Source: Deltaproteobacteria bacterium UBA5756
GTDB taxonomy: Bacteria; Desulfobacterota; Syntrophorhabdia; Syntrophorhabdales; Syntrophorhabdaceae
DNA: 18,735 nt
Direction: 5' to 3'
Assembly (NCBI GenBank): GCA_002418985.1
Contig: DIFE01000049.1
Span: 1 to 18,735, forward strand
Within the stretch, counting starts at the first letter, position 1. Every line of letters begins with the position of its first letter. Shown in pieces: positions 6,810-15,273 of the stretch. The position numbers and the translations under genes were made by a program. The notes beneath the pieces were generated by a model. It was given only the letters and a program-made list of their open reading frames with translations. It did no database searches and was not told where the DNA came from.

Positions 6810-8894
6810 ATGGCGATTGATCCGATCAAGAAGCTGACAATCTTAAGCCCCAGAAACAGCAGCAAGCGGCTCATGCGCACCGTCAGCGCTCTTGGTATCA
6901 TTGACGTCATCGACGCCGGTGAACAGCTCGAAGACAAAGCCCTCCACATGCGAATAAAGAGCACCTCAACGGAAGATGTCGATGATGTGCTGCGCAAGAT
7001 CGAAGCTGTCCTCAGCCTCCTCAAAGCCTATGCCCCCGAGGAACAAGGGTTCTTCCAGGGGCTCACGCCTGTCCCCCAGATAATCGACAGGGAAGAACTC
7101 AGGAACGCGACGGAGAATTACGATCTGGAGGGGCGATCCCGGCAGGCGAGCGAACTCGATGAGATTCTAAAGCGCAGCGAACGGGCAAAGACCGACATAG
7201 AAAACCGTCTTGCCGCACTCATGCCCTTTGTCGATCTTCCGTTCACGATGGAAGATTTCCACCGCCCTCGCAAGACCTGTCTTCTCTTCGGCTATCTTCC
7301 TCGAAAACACCTGGAACATCTGGGCAGACCAGTCTCACCGTGGCAGGATATCGCCTGGGAGATCATCGACGGCGAGGCGTCAGGCGGCGCGGGGTCTTTC
7401 CCCGCCCCTAAGGACCCCAAAGTGGCTCAAACCATTAAGGAAAACGCCAGAGTGCTCGTTGCCGTCCTTAAGGATGACGCCGACGACGTGAAGAACGCTC
7501 TCTCCCGGCTTTCCTTTGTCGAGATAAATCTTCCGGACTTTTCAGAAACGATAGGTGACCACGCGAAAGGGCTTCAGGAAGACCTTGCACAGCTTTCCGC
7601 CACAATGGCAGAGACAATTGCGAAGGTGGAGACCCTTGCGCCGGAGCACCGTACACTGATAACCCTCAAGGCATTCTGGACGGCGAACAGGAATGAGTGC
7701 CTCGCACTGACAAAAACGGTTGGCGGGAAATGGGTACACCTTCTCACGGGATACATACGAACACGGGATGTCGACCGGTTCCAAACGACGTTCGCGACAG
7801 AATTTCCCGAATCCGCCATTGTTCTTGAGGACCCGGCTCCCGATGAGGATGTTCCGGTAAGCCTCGCCCTTCCGAAAGCCATGCGCCCGCTCTCGTTGCT
7901 CGTAGAGATGTTCGGGTTGCCGCCATACCGAAGCTTCGACCCGACGCCATACCTTCACGTCAATTTCTATCTCTTCTTCGGCATCTGCTTTTCCGACGTC
8001 GGTTATGGCCTGATGCTCATCGCCACCTCCCTGTATCTCATAAAAAGAACGAAACAATACCAGGGGGTGGCCGATTTTGGCCGTATCCTTCTCATGGGAG
8101 GAATAAGCACCGTCATTTTCGGGGCTTTGCTGGGTTCATGGTTTGGAGATCTCTATCAACCGAAATATCTTGGGGAGAACAATCCCCTTCTGCGCCTTCA
8201 GTCGATCTTCGCGATTCTCGACCCGGTAAGCAAAACGATCCATGCCCTCCTCATTGCCCTTTTCATCGGCGTTCTTAACCAATTTTTCGGGATCGGGCTC
8301 AGAATGTACGGTGCGCTCAGAGAGGGCGACTGGAAGAGTGCGCTTTTTGACGGCTTCTTCTGGTATCTGACGCTTCCCGGTTTGCTCATACTTGTAAGCA
8401 AGCTCTTTGTCAACACGCCCCAGCCCCTCTATCAAACGGGCATCGCATTGTTCGGCGCGGGGGCGCTGGGACTCATCCTTACCCAGGGGCGCGATCAGAA
8501 GAACCCCGTTGCGAGGATCCTCAGCGGAATGGTCAGTCTCTACGGGATCGTGGGGAGCTACGGCATTACAGCCTTTATCGGCGACACCCTCTCCTATTGC
8601 AGGCTGCTCGCCCTCGGACTTACCACATCCATAGTCGGCACGACCTTCAATATGCTCGGCGGTCTCATGAAGGACATTCCCTACGTCGGGCTGTTGCTTT
8701 TCGTTCTCATCGTCGTTGCAGGTCATCTCTTCAACTTCGTCATCAGCCTCCTTGGCGCCTTTGTCCACTCCATGCGTCTCATATTCGTGGAGTTTTTCGG
8801 GAGATTCTATGATGCCGGGGGCCGTCCCTTCCGGCCACTCGGATTTGACTCACCCCTGTGTGAAATGAAAAAGGAGGGTACACGCAATGGTTAA
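6810..8894 (+). CDS. ntpI: V-type ATPase subunit I (membrane stator, a-type)
   Basis: The 694-residue membrane stator of the ion channel, homologous to eukaryotic subunit a. The N-terminal half (to about residue 375) is soluble with coiled-coil stretches and forms the arm that holds the peripheral stalks. The C-terminal half has about seven to eight membrane helices and begins near PYLHVNFYLFFGICFSDVGY. The conserved motif SYCRLLALGL places the essential arginine at R598, which faces the ring carboxylate of subunit K. The end motif HSMRLIFVEFFGRFY is typical of the family. No strong ribosome site precedes the ATG, so translation probably couples to ntpF, whose stop is 14 bases upstream. Confidence 0.95.
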   Translation: MAIDPIKKLTILSPRNSSKRLMRTVSALGIIDVIDAGEQLEDKALHMRIKSTSTEDVDDVLRKIEAVLSLLKAYAPEEQGFFQGLTPVPQIIDREELRNATENYDLEGRSRQASELDEILKRSERAKTDIENRLAALMPFVDLPFTMEDFHRPRKTCLLFGYLPRKHLEHLGRPVSPWQDIAWEIIDGEASGGAGSFPAPKDPKVAQTIKENARVLVAVLKDDADDVKNALSRLSFVEINLPDFSETIGDHAKGLQEDLAQLSATMAETIAKVETLAPEHRTLITLKAFWTANRNECLALTKTVGGKWVHLLTGYIRTRDVDRFQTTFATEFPESAIVLEDPAPDEDVPVSLALPKAMRPLSLLVEMFGLPPYRSFDPTPYLHVNFYLFFGICFSDVGYGLMLIATSLYLIKRTKQYQGVADFGRILLMGGISTVIFGALLGSWFGDLYQPKYLGENNPLLRLQSIFAILDPVSKTIHALLIALFIGVLNQFFGIGLRMYGALREGDWKSALFDGFFWYLTLPGLLILVSKLFVNTPQPLYQTGIALFGAGALGLILTQGRDQKNPVARILSGMVSLYGIVGSYGITAFIGDTLSYCRLLALGLTTSIVGTTFNMLGGLMKDIPYVGLLLFVLIVVAGHLFNFVISLLGAFVHSMRLIFVEFFGRFYDAGGRPFRPLGFDSPLCEMKKEGTRNG

Positions 8895-8921
8895 CCACAA
8901 AAACTTTGGAGGAAGAATACA

Positions 8922-9437
8922 ATGAGCCCAGAATGGATCGAGATTGGTCGTGGTCTTTGCTACGCGGGGGCGGGACTCGCCTTCGGACTGGCGGGAGCCG
9001 GTTCGGCCTGCGGCATAGCCATTGCCGCCCACGCAGGAGCAGGCGTTATGCGCGAAAAACCCGAGCTCTTCGGCAGGATGCTTATTATGATAGCCTTGCC
9101 GGGCACTCAGGGATTTTACGGGTTCATCGCCGCCATCCTCATTATGACCCAGACGGGTCTCATAGGCGGCGGTCCGTTGAAGATATCACTCGGCTCGGGC
9201 CTTGCGCTGTTCTTCATCGGTCTTGGTGACGGTATCGCCCAGCTTGTCTCAGCCATCAAGCAAGGGGAGGCATCCGCCGCAGGCATCGCACTCATTGCAA
9301 GGCGCCCCGAATCGGCAGGACGGGCAATCCTCTTCCCCGCATTCGTCGAGACCTATGCGGTGGTCGCCCTGCTGGCAACAATCCTCTTCATTATCTTCCT
9401 GACACAACCCTCGGTGCTTCAGAGCGTAACAGGGTAG
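8922..9437 (+). CDS. ntpK: V-type ATPase subunit K, sodium-type membrane ring (double hairpin)
   Basis: The rotor ring proteolipid, 171 residues with four membrane helices, meaning two fused hairpins as in V-type rings. Only the fourth helix has the ion-binding acid, E143 in FVETYAVV. The second helix has glycine in that place (LPGTQGFYGF). Aligned by eye with E. hirae NtpK, the known Na+ ligands are all present. L59, T62, Q63 and Y66 match L61, T64, Q65 and Y68; Q114 matches Q110; E143 matches E139. The spacing Q114 to E143 is 29 residues, the same as in E. hirae. I therefore predict Na+ rather than H+ coupling. A GGAGGAAGA ribosome site precedes the ATG. Confidence 0.95.
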   Translation: MSPEWIEIGRGLCYAGAGLAFGLAGAGSACGIAIAAHAGAGVMREKPELFGRMLIMIALPGTQGFYGFIAAILIMTQTGLIGGGPLKISLGSGLALFFIGLGDGIAQLVSAIKQGEASAAGIALIARRPESAGRAILFPAFVETYAVVALLATILFIIFLTQPSVLQSVTG

Positions 9438-9464
9438 AGCCGGATAAAGGAGCCGCACGGGCCC

Positions 9465-10052
9465 ATGAGTTTAGAAAAGATCAAGGAAAGTGTGTTAAAA
9501 GCATCAAGAACAGAGGCGGAGCGTATCAATTCCGCCGCAGAGAAACAGGCGAAAGAAAGACTGGAACTCAAGAAGGAAAATCTGCGCCGCGAATTCGAGT
9601 ACCAGTTCCAAGCGCGCTCCCGCCTTATTGAAGAAGAGTATTCGAGGAGGCTCGCCCACTTTCAGGGAACCTCCGCGAAAGAGTTTCTCGAAGCCAAAAA
9701 TGCAACACTTCGCGCCATCTTTGACCGGGCCCGCCGGAAGGTGCTATCATGGTCCCCCGATGAATACGGACACGTGATGAAAGGCTTTCTCGAAAAGATC
9801 AGCGCCGGACGCAAGGGGCGGATAAGGATCCATCACGACGACACGGAGATCTTCCGCGGACTTCTCGAATCTGTAAACGGCGGCCGTGATGAAGCAAGCC
9901 GGATTGCGATCGATGAGAACACCCTTCCCGATCGAGGAGGCTTCATCTTTATAAGCGATGATTTTGAGGTTGACGCTACCCTGGGAACGATACTGGGCGA
10001 CATAGAGCAGTCGCTGCTTCCTCAGATGTCACAGGACCTTGCGCATATATGA
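9465..10052 (+). CDS. ntpE: V-type ATPase subunit E (peripheral stalk)
   Basis: A 195-residue soluble protein. Residues 1-100 are a long charged helix rich in Glu, Lys and Arg (EKIKESVLKASRTEAERI...), as expected for the stalk coiled coil that pairs with the NtpF-like subunit. The rest is a compact domain ending in GGFIFISDDFEVDATLGTIL, a pattern close to other E subunits, where this domain caps the catalytic head. The stop overlaps the ntpC start in ATGA (10049-10052), a standard coupling arrangement. Confidence 0.9.
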   Translation: MSLEKIKESVLKASRTEAERINSAAEKQAKERLELKKENLRREFEYQFQARSRLIEEEYSRRLAHFQGTSAKEFLEAKNATLRAIFDRARRKVLSWSPDEYGHVMKGFLEKISAGRKGRIRIHHDDTEIFRGLLESVNGGRDEASRIAIDENTLPDRGGFIFISDDFEVDATLGTILGDIEQSLLPQMSQDLAHI

Positions 10053-11056
10053 AAGCATCCGCAGACTACATGACACCCTTTATAAAGAACCGTCCCGAAT
10101 GGGGTTTTGTGGGGGGCAGAATAAGTGCTCTTGAAGAAAAGCTTTTGCCCAGGGAGTTCTTTCCTTCCATTATAGAGATGCACCACACAGAGGATATATT
10201 CCAGCATTTTCAGGGAACCTTGATTGAAGACTACCTGGACCCGGGAATCCCCTGGGATGACTTCAGTGCCGTAGCAGACGAGTGTTTCTATGACCTCGCC
10301 CTATCCTTGAGAGAGGATTGCCCCTCGCCCGTACCTGCAGACCTTTTCCTAATCAAGAATGACTACCTGAATATTAAAAGCGCCCTTTCGGGTATGGAAG
10401 GCACGCCGTTTACACCCGGCACCGTTTCGGCGGAAAAGATAGACTCCGTTTTCAGCGGCGAGTATGCCGACCTTCCCCCCGCCTTCAGAGACCGGATCAC
10501 CGGTGCCGCGATAGATCTCGGCGAGCTTGATGAATCCTTGTCTGACATATTCGTCGACGGGGCATATCTGCGCCACCTTCTCCTTATTGCCGAAGGGATA
10601 GACAGCCCGCTCATCCACGGCTGCGTTCGGAATCGCGTCCTCGGCCATGCCATTTCCTCCATGTGGCGCGTCATCAGGCAGGGCAGAGATCTCAAGCAGG
10701 TTGTGGATTACCTCCTGCCCATGGGCGACGAGAATCCGCTCATCATGGAGATGGCTGCCGCACAGGATCCGTCCTCATGGCCTGAGATGGTGGGGGGCGA
10801 GATTGGAAACCAGTTGTCCCGGGCGCTTCAGATGCCCTTTGATGAACAGGTTTCGACTTTTGAACTAAAGGTCGAAAATTTAGTCGTCCACATGGCTTCG
10901 TATGCCCGTCTGGAGACATCGGGACCCGAACGCGTCTTCGCCTTTCTTGCAGCGCTCGAGGCCGAGATGCAGAACCTAAAACTCGTCGTTACCGGGAAGA
11001 TCAACAGACTGGACGACGACGTTCTAGCCCAGCGTCTGAGGTACGTCTATGGCTAA
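10049..11056 (+). CDS. ntpC: V-type ATPase subunit C (d-type rotor adaptor)
   Basis: A 335-residue soluble helical protein of the archaeal/bacterial V-ATPase subunit C family, equal to eukaryotic subunit d. It forms the funnel that joins the central shaft to the membrane ring. Three similar helical repeats are usual for the family, and the length fits. Typical C-terminal features are visible, such as the ENPLIMEMAA region and the final NLKLVVTGKINRLDDDVLAQRLR. It starts inside the ntpE stop and its own stop overlaps the ntpG start by 8 bases, so translation of the three genes is coupled. Confidence 0.92.
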   Translation: MKASADYMTPFIKNRPEWGFVGGRISALEEKLLPREFFPSIIEMHHTEDIFQHFQGTLIEDYLDPGIPWDDFSAVADECFYDLALSLREDCPSPVPADLFLIKNDYLNIKSALSGMEGTPFTPGTVSAEKIDSVFSGEYADLPPAFRDRITGAAIDLGELDESLSDIFVDGAYLRHLLLIAEGIDSPLIHGCVRNRVLGHAISSMWRVIRQGRDLKQVVDYLLPMGDENPLIMEMAAAQDPSSWPEMVGGEIGNQLSRALQMPFDEQVSTFELKVENLVVHMASYARLETSGPERVFAFLAALEAEMQNLKLVVTGKINRLDDDVLAQRLRYVYG

Positions 11057-11393
11057 GGCCTGCATAGTCGGGGAAAAACACCTCATCCTGGGTTTCAAGG
11101 GTATTGGATTTGAGGTCGTTCCGGTGTCGGACCCCAAAGACCTGGCTGAGGAGCTTTTTATGCTCACAAGAAGAAGCGATGTCGGGCTCATTCTTGTTAC
11201 GGAAAGCATCGCCGCCGAATCACAGGGGGTGATCGAGGAATTCCGTTCCCGGAGCTCCGTCATCCTGACTGTCGTTCCCATGCACGAGGGTGGTCCCCGG
11301 ACAGCTTACAAAGAGATGAGGAAAGCCATCGAACGTTCAATGGGGATAGACCTTTTTAAGAAAGAGGAAGCAACGGAAGAAAATGAGGGATAG
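11049..11393 (+). CDS. ntpG: V-type ATPase subunit F (NtpG, central shaft)
   Basis: A 114-residue protein with the small Rossmann-like fold of V-ATPase subunit F. The N-terminal half alternates strands and helices (IVGEKHLILGFKGIGFEVVP), followed by GLILVTESIAA and a 'vIltVvP' strand. It binds subunit D in the central rotating shaft. It is called NtpG in E. hirae and F elsewhere. It overlaps ntpC by 8 bases, and 3 bases separate its stop from the ntpA start. Confidence 0.92.
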   Translation: MAKACIVGEKHLILGFKGIGFEVVPVSDPKDLAEELFMLTRRSDVGLILVTESIAAESQGVIEEFRSRSSVILTVVPMHEGGPRTAYKEMRKAIERSMGIDLFKKEEATEENEG

Positions 11394-11396
11394 AGC

Positions 11397-13154
11397 ATGG
11401 ATGGAATGAAGGGAGAGGTAATAAAGGTCTCGGGGCCGCTGGTAGTCGCTAAAGGCCTCACAGGGGCACGCATGTATGAGATGGTCCGCGTCGGGGAGCT
11501 GGGGCTTTTCGGCGAAATCATCGAAATCAAGAGAGACGAATACTCTATACAAACCTATGAAGAGACCGAGGGACTCGGCCCCGGTCAACCCGTTGTTCGT
11601 ACCGGCGAACCGCTCAGTGTCGAGCTGGGGCCCGGCCTCATCCGTTCCATTTACGACGGGATCCAGAGACCCCTTGATGTCCTCGCCAGAGATTTCGGTG
11701 AATACATTGTCAGGGGCACTCAGCGGCCCGCCCTTGACAGGTCGAAGATATGGGATTTCGTACCCGTGGCCCGCACCGGAGATACGGTCAAGGGAGGGGA
11801 TATCCTCGGGACCGTTCAGGAAAGCGCCCTTGTCAGTCACAAGATCATGGTTCCTCCGGGACGCATGGGCACCGTCGGGCGAATCGGGCCTGTCAGCGGC
11901 AATGTGGATACCGAGGTAGCCGTCATCGAGGGACCGGGCGGGCCTTTTGGCGTCACGATGATCCAGAGATGGCCCGTGCGCGACCCTCGTCCCGCAAAAC
12001 GAAAGATAGCCCCCACCCAGACAATGACTACGGGCCAGCGGATCATAGACATGTTCTTTCCCATCGTGAAGGGCGGAACCGCCTGCGTTCCCGGGCCCTT
12101 CGGCAGCGGTAAAACGGTGGTCCAGCACCAGCTGGCCAAGTGGGCCGACGCGCAGATCGTCGTGTATGTCGGCTGCGGTGAACGTGGAAACGAAATGACC
12201 GACGTTCTCATGGAGTTCCCCCACCTGAAAGATCCGGCGACCGGGGAACCCCTCATGGAACGTACCGTCCTCATAGCCAATACGTCCAACATGCCCGTCG
12301 CGGCGCGTGAAGCCAGCGTTTTCACCGGGATATCGATTGCGGAGTATTTCAGGGACATGGGCTATTCCGTCGCTTTGATGGCCGATTCGACAAGCCGCTG
12401 GGCGGAAGCCATGCGCGAGATCTCGGGCCGTCTTGAGGAAATGCCCGGCGAGGAAGGGTATCCCGCATACCTGGGTTCGCGCATTGCCGGTTTCTACGAG
12501 CGGGCCGGCGCGGTCATCTGTATTGGTTCCGATGACCGTCACGGGGCAGTTTCCATAATCGGCGCCGTCTCTCCTCCCGGCGGAGACCTTTCGGAGCCCG
12601 TTGTGCAGACCACCCTGCGTGTCGTCAAGGTGTACTGGGGACTCGACGATAAACTGGCCTTTGCCCGGCATTTCCCGGCGATCAACTGGTTGGCGTCTTA
12701 TTCGCTGTACCAGGAGATAGTCGACTCCGACGCCGACGACACGGTGGACAAGATGTGGTCCGTCAACAGGAGGCGGGCCATGACCATCCTCCAGAAGGAA
12801 GCCGAGCTCGACGAACTGGTAAGGTTGGTGGGCATCGATGCCCTCTCCCTTGAAGACAGGCTCCTCATGCAGGCGGCCAGAATGATCCGGGAAGATTTTC
12901 TTCACCAGAACGCCTTTGATGACCGGGACACGTACACGTCCCCCGGAAAGCAGTTCATGCTCCTCAACCTGATCCTGCGCTACTACGACGAGATAAGGAC
13001 CGGACTCGCCGACGGGGCTACGCTCGATGCCCTTTTGAAGTTGAATGTGCTTGACGAGATAACGAGGGCAAAGCTCATCCCCGAGGATGATCTGGAACGG
13101 TTCAGATCCATTGAAAGCGACATCGTGAACAGCATCCGTGCGCTGGTCTGGTAA
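11397..13154 (+). CDS. ntpA: V-type ATPase catalytic subunit A
   Basis: The catalytic nucleotide-binding subunit, 585 residues, normal for the family. Walker A is GPFGSGKT at residues 233-240, the catalytic glutamate is E262 in GERGNE, and Walker B is VALMADSTSRW at 325-335. The 'bulge' domain peculiar to A subunits lies between about residues 110 and 190 (from GTQRPALDRSKIWDFVP onward). Three copies alternate with three of subunit B in the head. It follows ntpG by 3 bases, and the GAGGGATAGAGC stretch across the ntpG stop provides a ribosome site. Confidence 0.97.
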   Translation: MDGMKGEVIKVSGPLVVAKGLTGARMYEMVRVGELGLFGEIIEIKRDEYSIQTYEETEGLGPGQPVVRTGEPLSVELGPGLIRSIYDGIQRPLDVLARDFGEYIVRGTQRPALDRSKIWDFVPVARTGDTVKGGDILGTVQESALVSHKIMVPPGRMGTVGRIGPVSGNVDTEVAVIEGPGGPFGVTMIQRWPVRDPRPAKRKIAPTQTMTTGQRIIDMFFPIVKGGTACVPGPFGSGKTVVQHQLAKWADAQIVVYVGCGERGNEMTDVLMEFPHLKDPATGEPLMERTVLIANTSNMPVAAREASVFTGISIAEYFRDMGYSVALMADSTSRWAEAMREISGRLEEMPGEEGYPAYLGSRIAGFYERAGAVICIGSDDRHGAVSIIGAVSPPGGDLSEPVVQTTLRVVKVYWGLDDKLAFARHFPAINWLASYSLYQEIVDSDADDTVDKMWSVNRRRAMTILQKEAELDELVRLVGIDALSLEDRLLMQAARMIREDFLHQNAFDDRDTYTSPGKQFMLLNLILRYYDEIRTGLADGATLDALLKLNVLDEITRAKLIPEDDLERFRSIESDIVNSIRALVW

Positions 13155-13176
13155 TACGATTAAAAGGTAGGAAACG

Positions 13177-14562
13177 ATGGGAAACATCATTCGGGAATAT
13201 AGGACAGTAAAAGAGATCTCCGGGCCCCTCATGCTTGTCGATGACGTTGAAGGCGTGACGTATGGCGAGCTGGCAGAAATCAAGATGGAGGACGGAAGCA
13301 TCCGCAGGGGCCGCGTTCTGGAAGTACACGGCAGGAAAGCCATGGTCCAGGTCTTCGAGGGCACCCGGGGACTATCCCCGCAGGACGTCAGGGTGAAGTT
13401 TCTCGCAAAGGGGATGGAACTCGGTATGTCCATCGACATGCTCGGCCGCGTCTTTGACGGTTCCGGACGGCCGATGGATGACGGCCCGGCCATCATCCCG
13501 GAAAAATACCTCAACGTCAACGGGAACCAGATCAATCCCTACGCACGGGACTACCCGAACGAATTCATCCAGACAGGAATCTCCACCATCGATCTCCTGA
13601 ATACCCTCGTCCGTGGTCAGAAGCTTCCTCTTTTTTCCGGGTCCGGTCTTCCCCATTCACGGATCGCCGCCCAGATAGCCAGGCAGGCAACTGTCCTCAA
13701 GACAGGTGAGAAATTTGCCGTCGTCTTCGCCGCAATGGGAATCACCTTTGAGGAAGCGGAGTTCTTCATTGCCGATTTCAGGAAAACGGGGGCCATCGAG
13801 CGTTCCGTTCTCTTCATAAACCTTGCCGACGATCCGCCCATCGAAAGACTCACGCTCCCGCGCATGGCCCTTACAACCGCCGAGTTCCTTGCTTTTGAAA
13901 AGGATATGCATGTCCTCGTGATCCTTACGGACATTACGAACTATTGCGAGGCATTGCGGGAGATTTCCGCCGCCCGTAAAGAAGTTCCGGGAAGGCGGGG
14001 CTATCCGGGCTACCTTTACACCGACCTTTCCACGATCTATGAACGTGCAGGCCGCATCAAGGGAAAAAATGGCTCCATTACCCAGATACCGGTCCTTACC
14101 ATGCCTGAGGACGACAAGACCCATCCCATTCCCGACCTGACAGGATACATCACCGAAGGCCAGATAATCATCCTGCGCCCGCTCCATACCCAGGGTATTT
14201 ATCCACCCGTCGATGTCCTTCCCTCATTGTCACGCCTCAAGGACAAGGGAATCGGGGTCGGAAAAACGAGAGAGGACCACTCCGACGTCATGAACCAGTT
14301 ATACGCCGCTTATGCCCAGGGCAAGAATGCGAGAGAGCTCGCCGTAATCCTCGGCGAATCGGCGCTCACCGAGGAAGACGTCCTTTTCGTGAAATTCTCC
14401 GATGCCTTCGAGGACCGTTTTGTCCGTCAGGGCGAATACGAAAACCGTACCATAGAGGAAAGCCTCCGCATAGGCTGGGAACTCCTCGGCATGCTGCCGC
14501 CCAATCTCTTGAAGCGCGTCCGTGACGAGTTCATCGAACGCTATTACCCGAAGTCTTCGTGA
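13177..14562 (+). CDS. ntpB: V-type ATPase subunit B (non-catalytic)
   Basis: The 461-residue non-catalytic partner of subunit A. The place of Walker A carries a degenerate loop, LFSGSGLPHS (152-161), lacking the lysine, as in all V-type B subunits. The arginine finger that completes the active site of A is R353 in PSLSRLKDKGIGVGKT. The region YTDLSTIYERAGRIKG (281-296) is strongly conserved in the family. A TAGGAAAC ribosome site precedes the ATG, 22 bases after ntpA. Confidence 0.97.
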   Translation: MGNIIREYRTVKEISGPLMLVDDVEGVTYGELAEIKMEDGSIRRGRVLEVHGRKAMVQVFEGTRGLSPQDVRVKFLAKGMELGMSIDMLGRVFDGSGRPMDDGPAIIPEKYLNVNGNQINPYARDYPNEFIQTGISTIDLLNTLVRGQKLPLFSGSGLPHSRIAAQIARQATVLKTGEKFAVVFAAMGITFEEAEFFIADFRKTGAIERSVLFINLADDPPIERLTLPRMALTTAEFLAFEKDMHVLVILTDITNYCEALREISAARKEVPGRRGYPGYLYTDLSTIYERAGRIKGKNGSITQIPVLTMPEDDKTHPIPDLTGYITEGQIIILRPLHTQGIYPPVDVLPSLSRLKDKGIGVGKTREDHSDVMNQLYAAYAQGKNARELAVILGESALTEEDVLFVKFSDAFEDRFVRQGEYENRTIEESLRIGWELLGMLPPNLLKRVRDEFIERYYPKSS

Positions 14563-14577
14563 TCCCGGAGGATGCCC

Positions 14578-15216
14578 GTGAAACTTGCCGTAAACCCGAC
14601 ACGAATGGAACTCCTGAAGCTTCGAAGACGCCTTGTCGTCGCCCGCCGGGGCCACAAGCTCCTCAAAGACAAACTCGACGGCCTGATAAAGGAATTCATG
14701 AACATTGCCCTGGAATATCGCAGGCTCCGCCAGATTGTCGATGACGAGCTGCCCTACGTCATGAAACTCTTCGTCCTCGCCGAGATCACTTCCTCGAGAG
14801 CCATCACCGAAAACGCCCTGGAATCCGTGCAGCAGGACCTTGAGCTCATTGTCCGCCCCTTAAGGCTCATGGGTGTCGGCATCCAGAAGCTTGAGATCAC
14901 TTACGGTGAGGCAACCGGGCGTTATTCCCTCGTGCACACCTCCGCGGAGCTTGACATGGCCATCGTCAAATTGCGGGAATTCCTTCCCATGTTGCTTTCC
15001 ATGGCTGAAACTGAGGATAAGGTGCGCCGGTTAAGCAAGGAAGTCGAAAAGACACGCAGGCGCGTAAACGCCCTTGAGTATTCCTTCATCCCCCGCCTTA
15101 ACGAGACCATCCGGTTCATCACGTCAAAACTCGAGGAGATGGAACGTTCCACCACGAGCTCTCTCATGAAGATAAAGTCCCAGCGGCTCGCCCGGGAAGC
15201 ATCGCAGGATATCTGA
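14578..15216 (+). CDS. ntpD: V-type ATPase subunit D (central shaft)
   Basis: The long antiparallel coiled coil that forms the rotating central axle, about 212 residues. The N-terminal motif NPTRMELLKLRRRL with RGHKLLKDKLD is diagnostic. I chose the GTG at 14578 over the ATG at 14572. The GGAGG ribosome site (14567-14571) touches the ATG with no spacer but stands 6 bases before the GTG. Known D subunits also begin close to M-x-L-x-VNPTRMEL, which the GTG start reproduces. The ATG start would add two residues. This is the last gene of the ATPase operon. A convergent gene lies beyond. Confidence 0.94.
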   Translation: MKLAVNPTRMELLKLRRRLVVARRGHKLLKDKLDGLIKEFMNIALEYRRLRQIVDDELPYVMKLFVLAEITSSRAITENALESVQQDLELIVRPLRLMGVGIQKLEITYGEATGRYSLVHTSAELDMAIVKLREFLPMLLSMAETEDKVRRLSKEVEKTRRRVNALEYSFIPRLNETIRFITSKLEEMERSTTSSLMKIKSQRLAREASQDI

Positions 15217-15224
15217 CAAAAAAA

Positions 15225-15254
15225 CTCCCCGGCGGTATCATTCCCACCGGGGAG
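15225..15254 (-). terminator. Strong intrinsic terminator of the kinase/carrier unit
   Basis: CTCCCCGG (15225-15232) pairs with CCGGGGAG (15247-15254). The stem continues past a C/A mismatch with two more pairs. On the minus strand it is followed by seven T (plus-strand A run 15218-15224). On the plus strand no T run follows, so it should act mainly on the minus-strand genes and only weakly on the ATPase operon. Confidence 0.8.
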
Positions 15255-15273
15255 CGGTAGTGTCACGTTGAAG

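Noticed and set aside
11337..13535. A 732-codon open frame on the minus strand opposite ntpA and ntpB
   Set aside because: It is a shadow of two unmistakable genes. G+C-rich third positions on the coding strand keep the opposite frame open. The translation shows no known family.
15225..15254. Terminator of the V-ATPase operon
   Set aside because: The A run precedes the stem on the plus strand and no T run follows, so the stem is assigned to the minus-strand unit. A minor bidirectional effect is possible.
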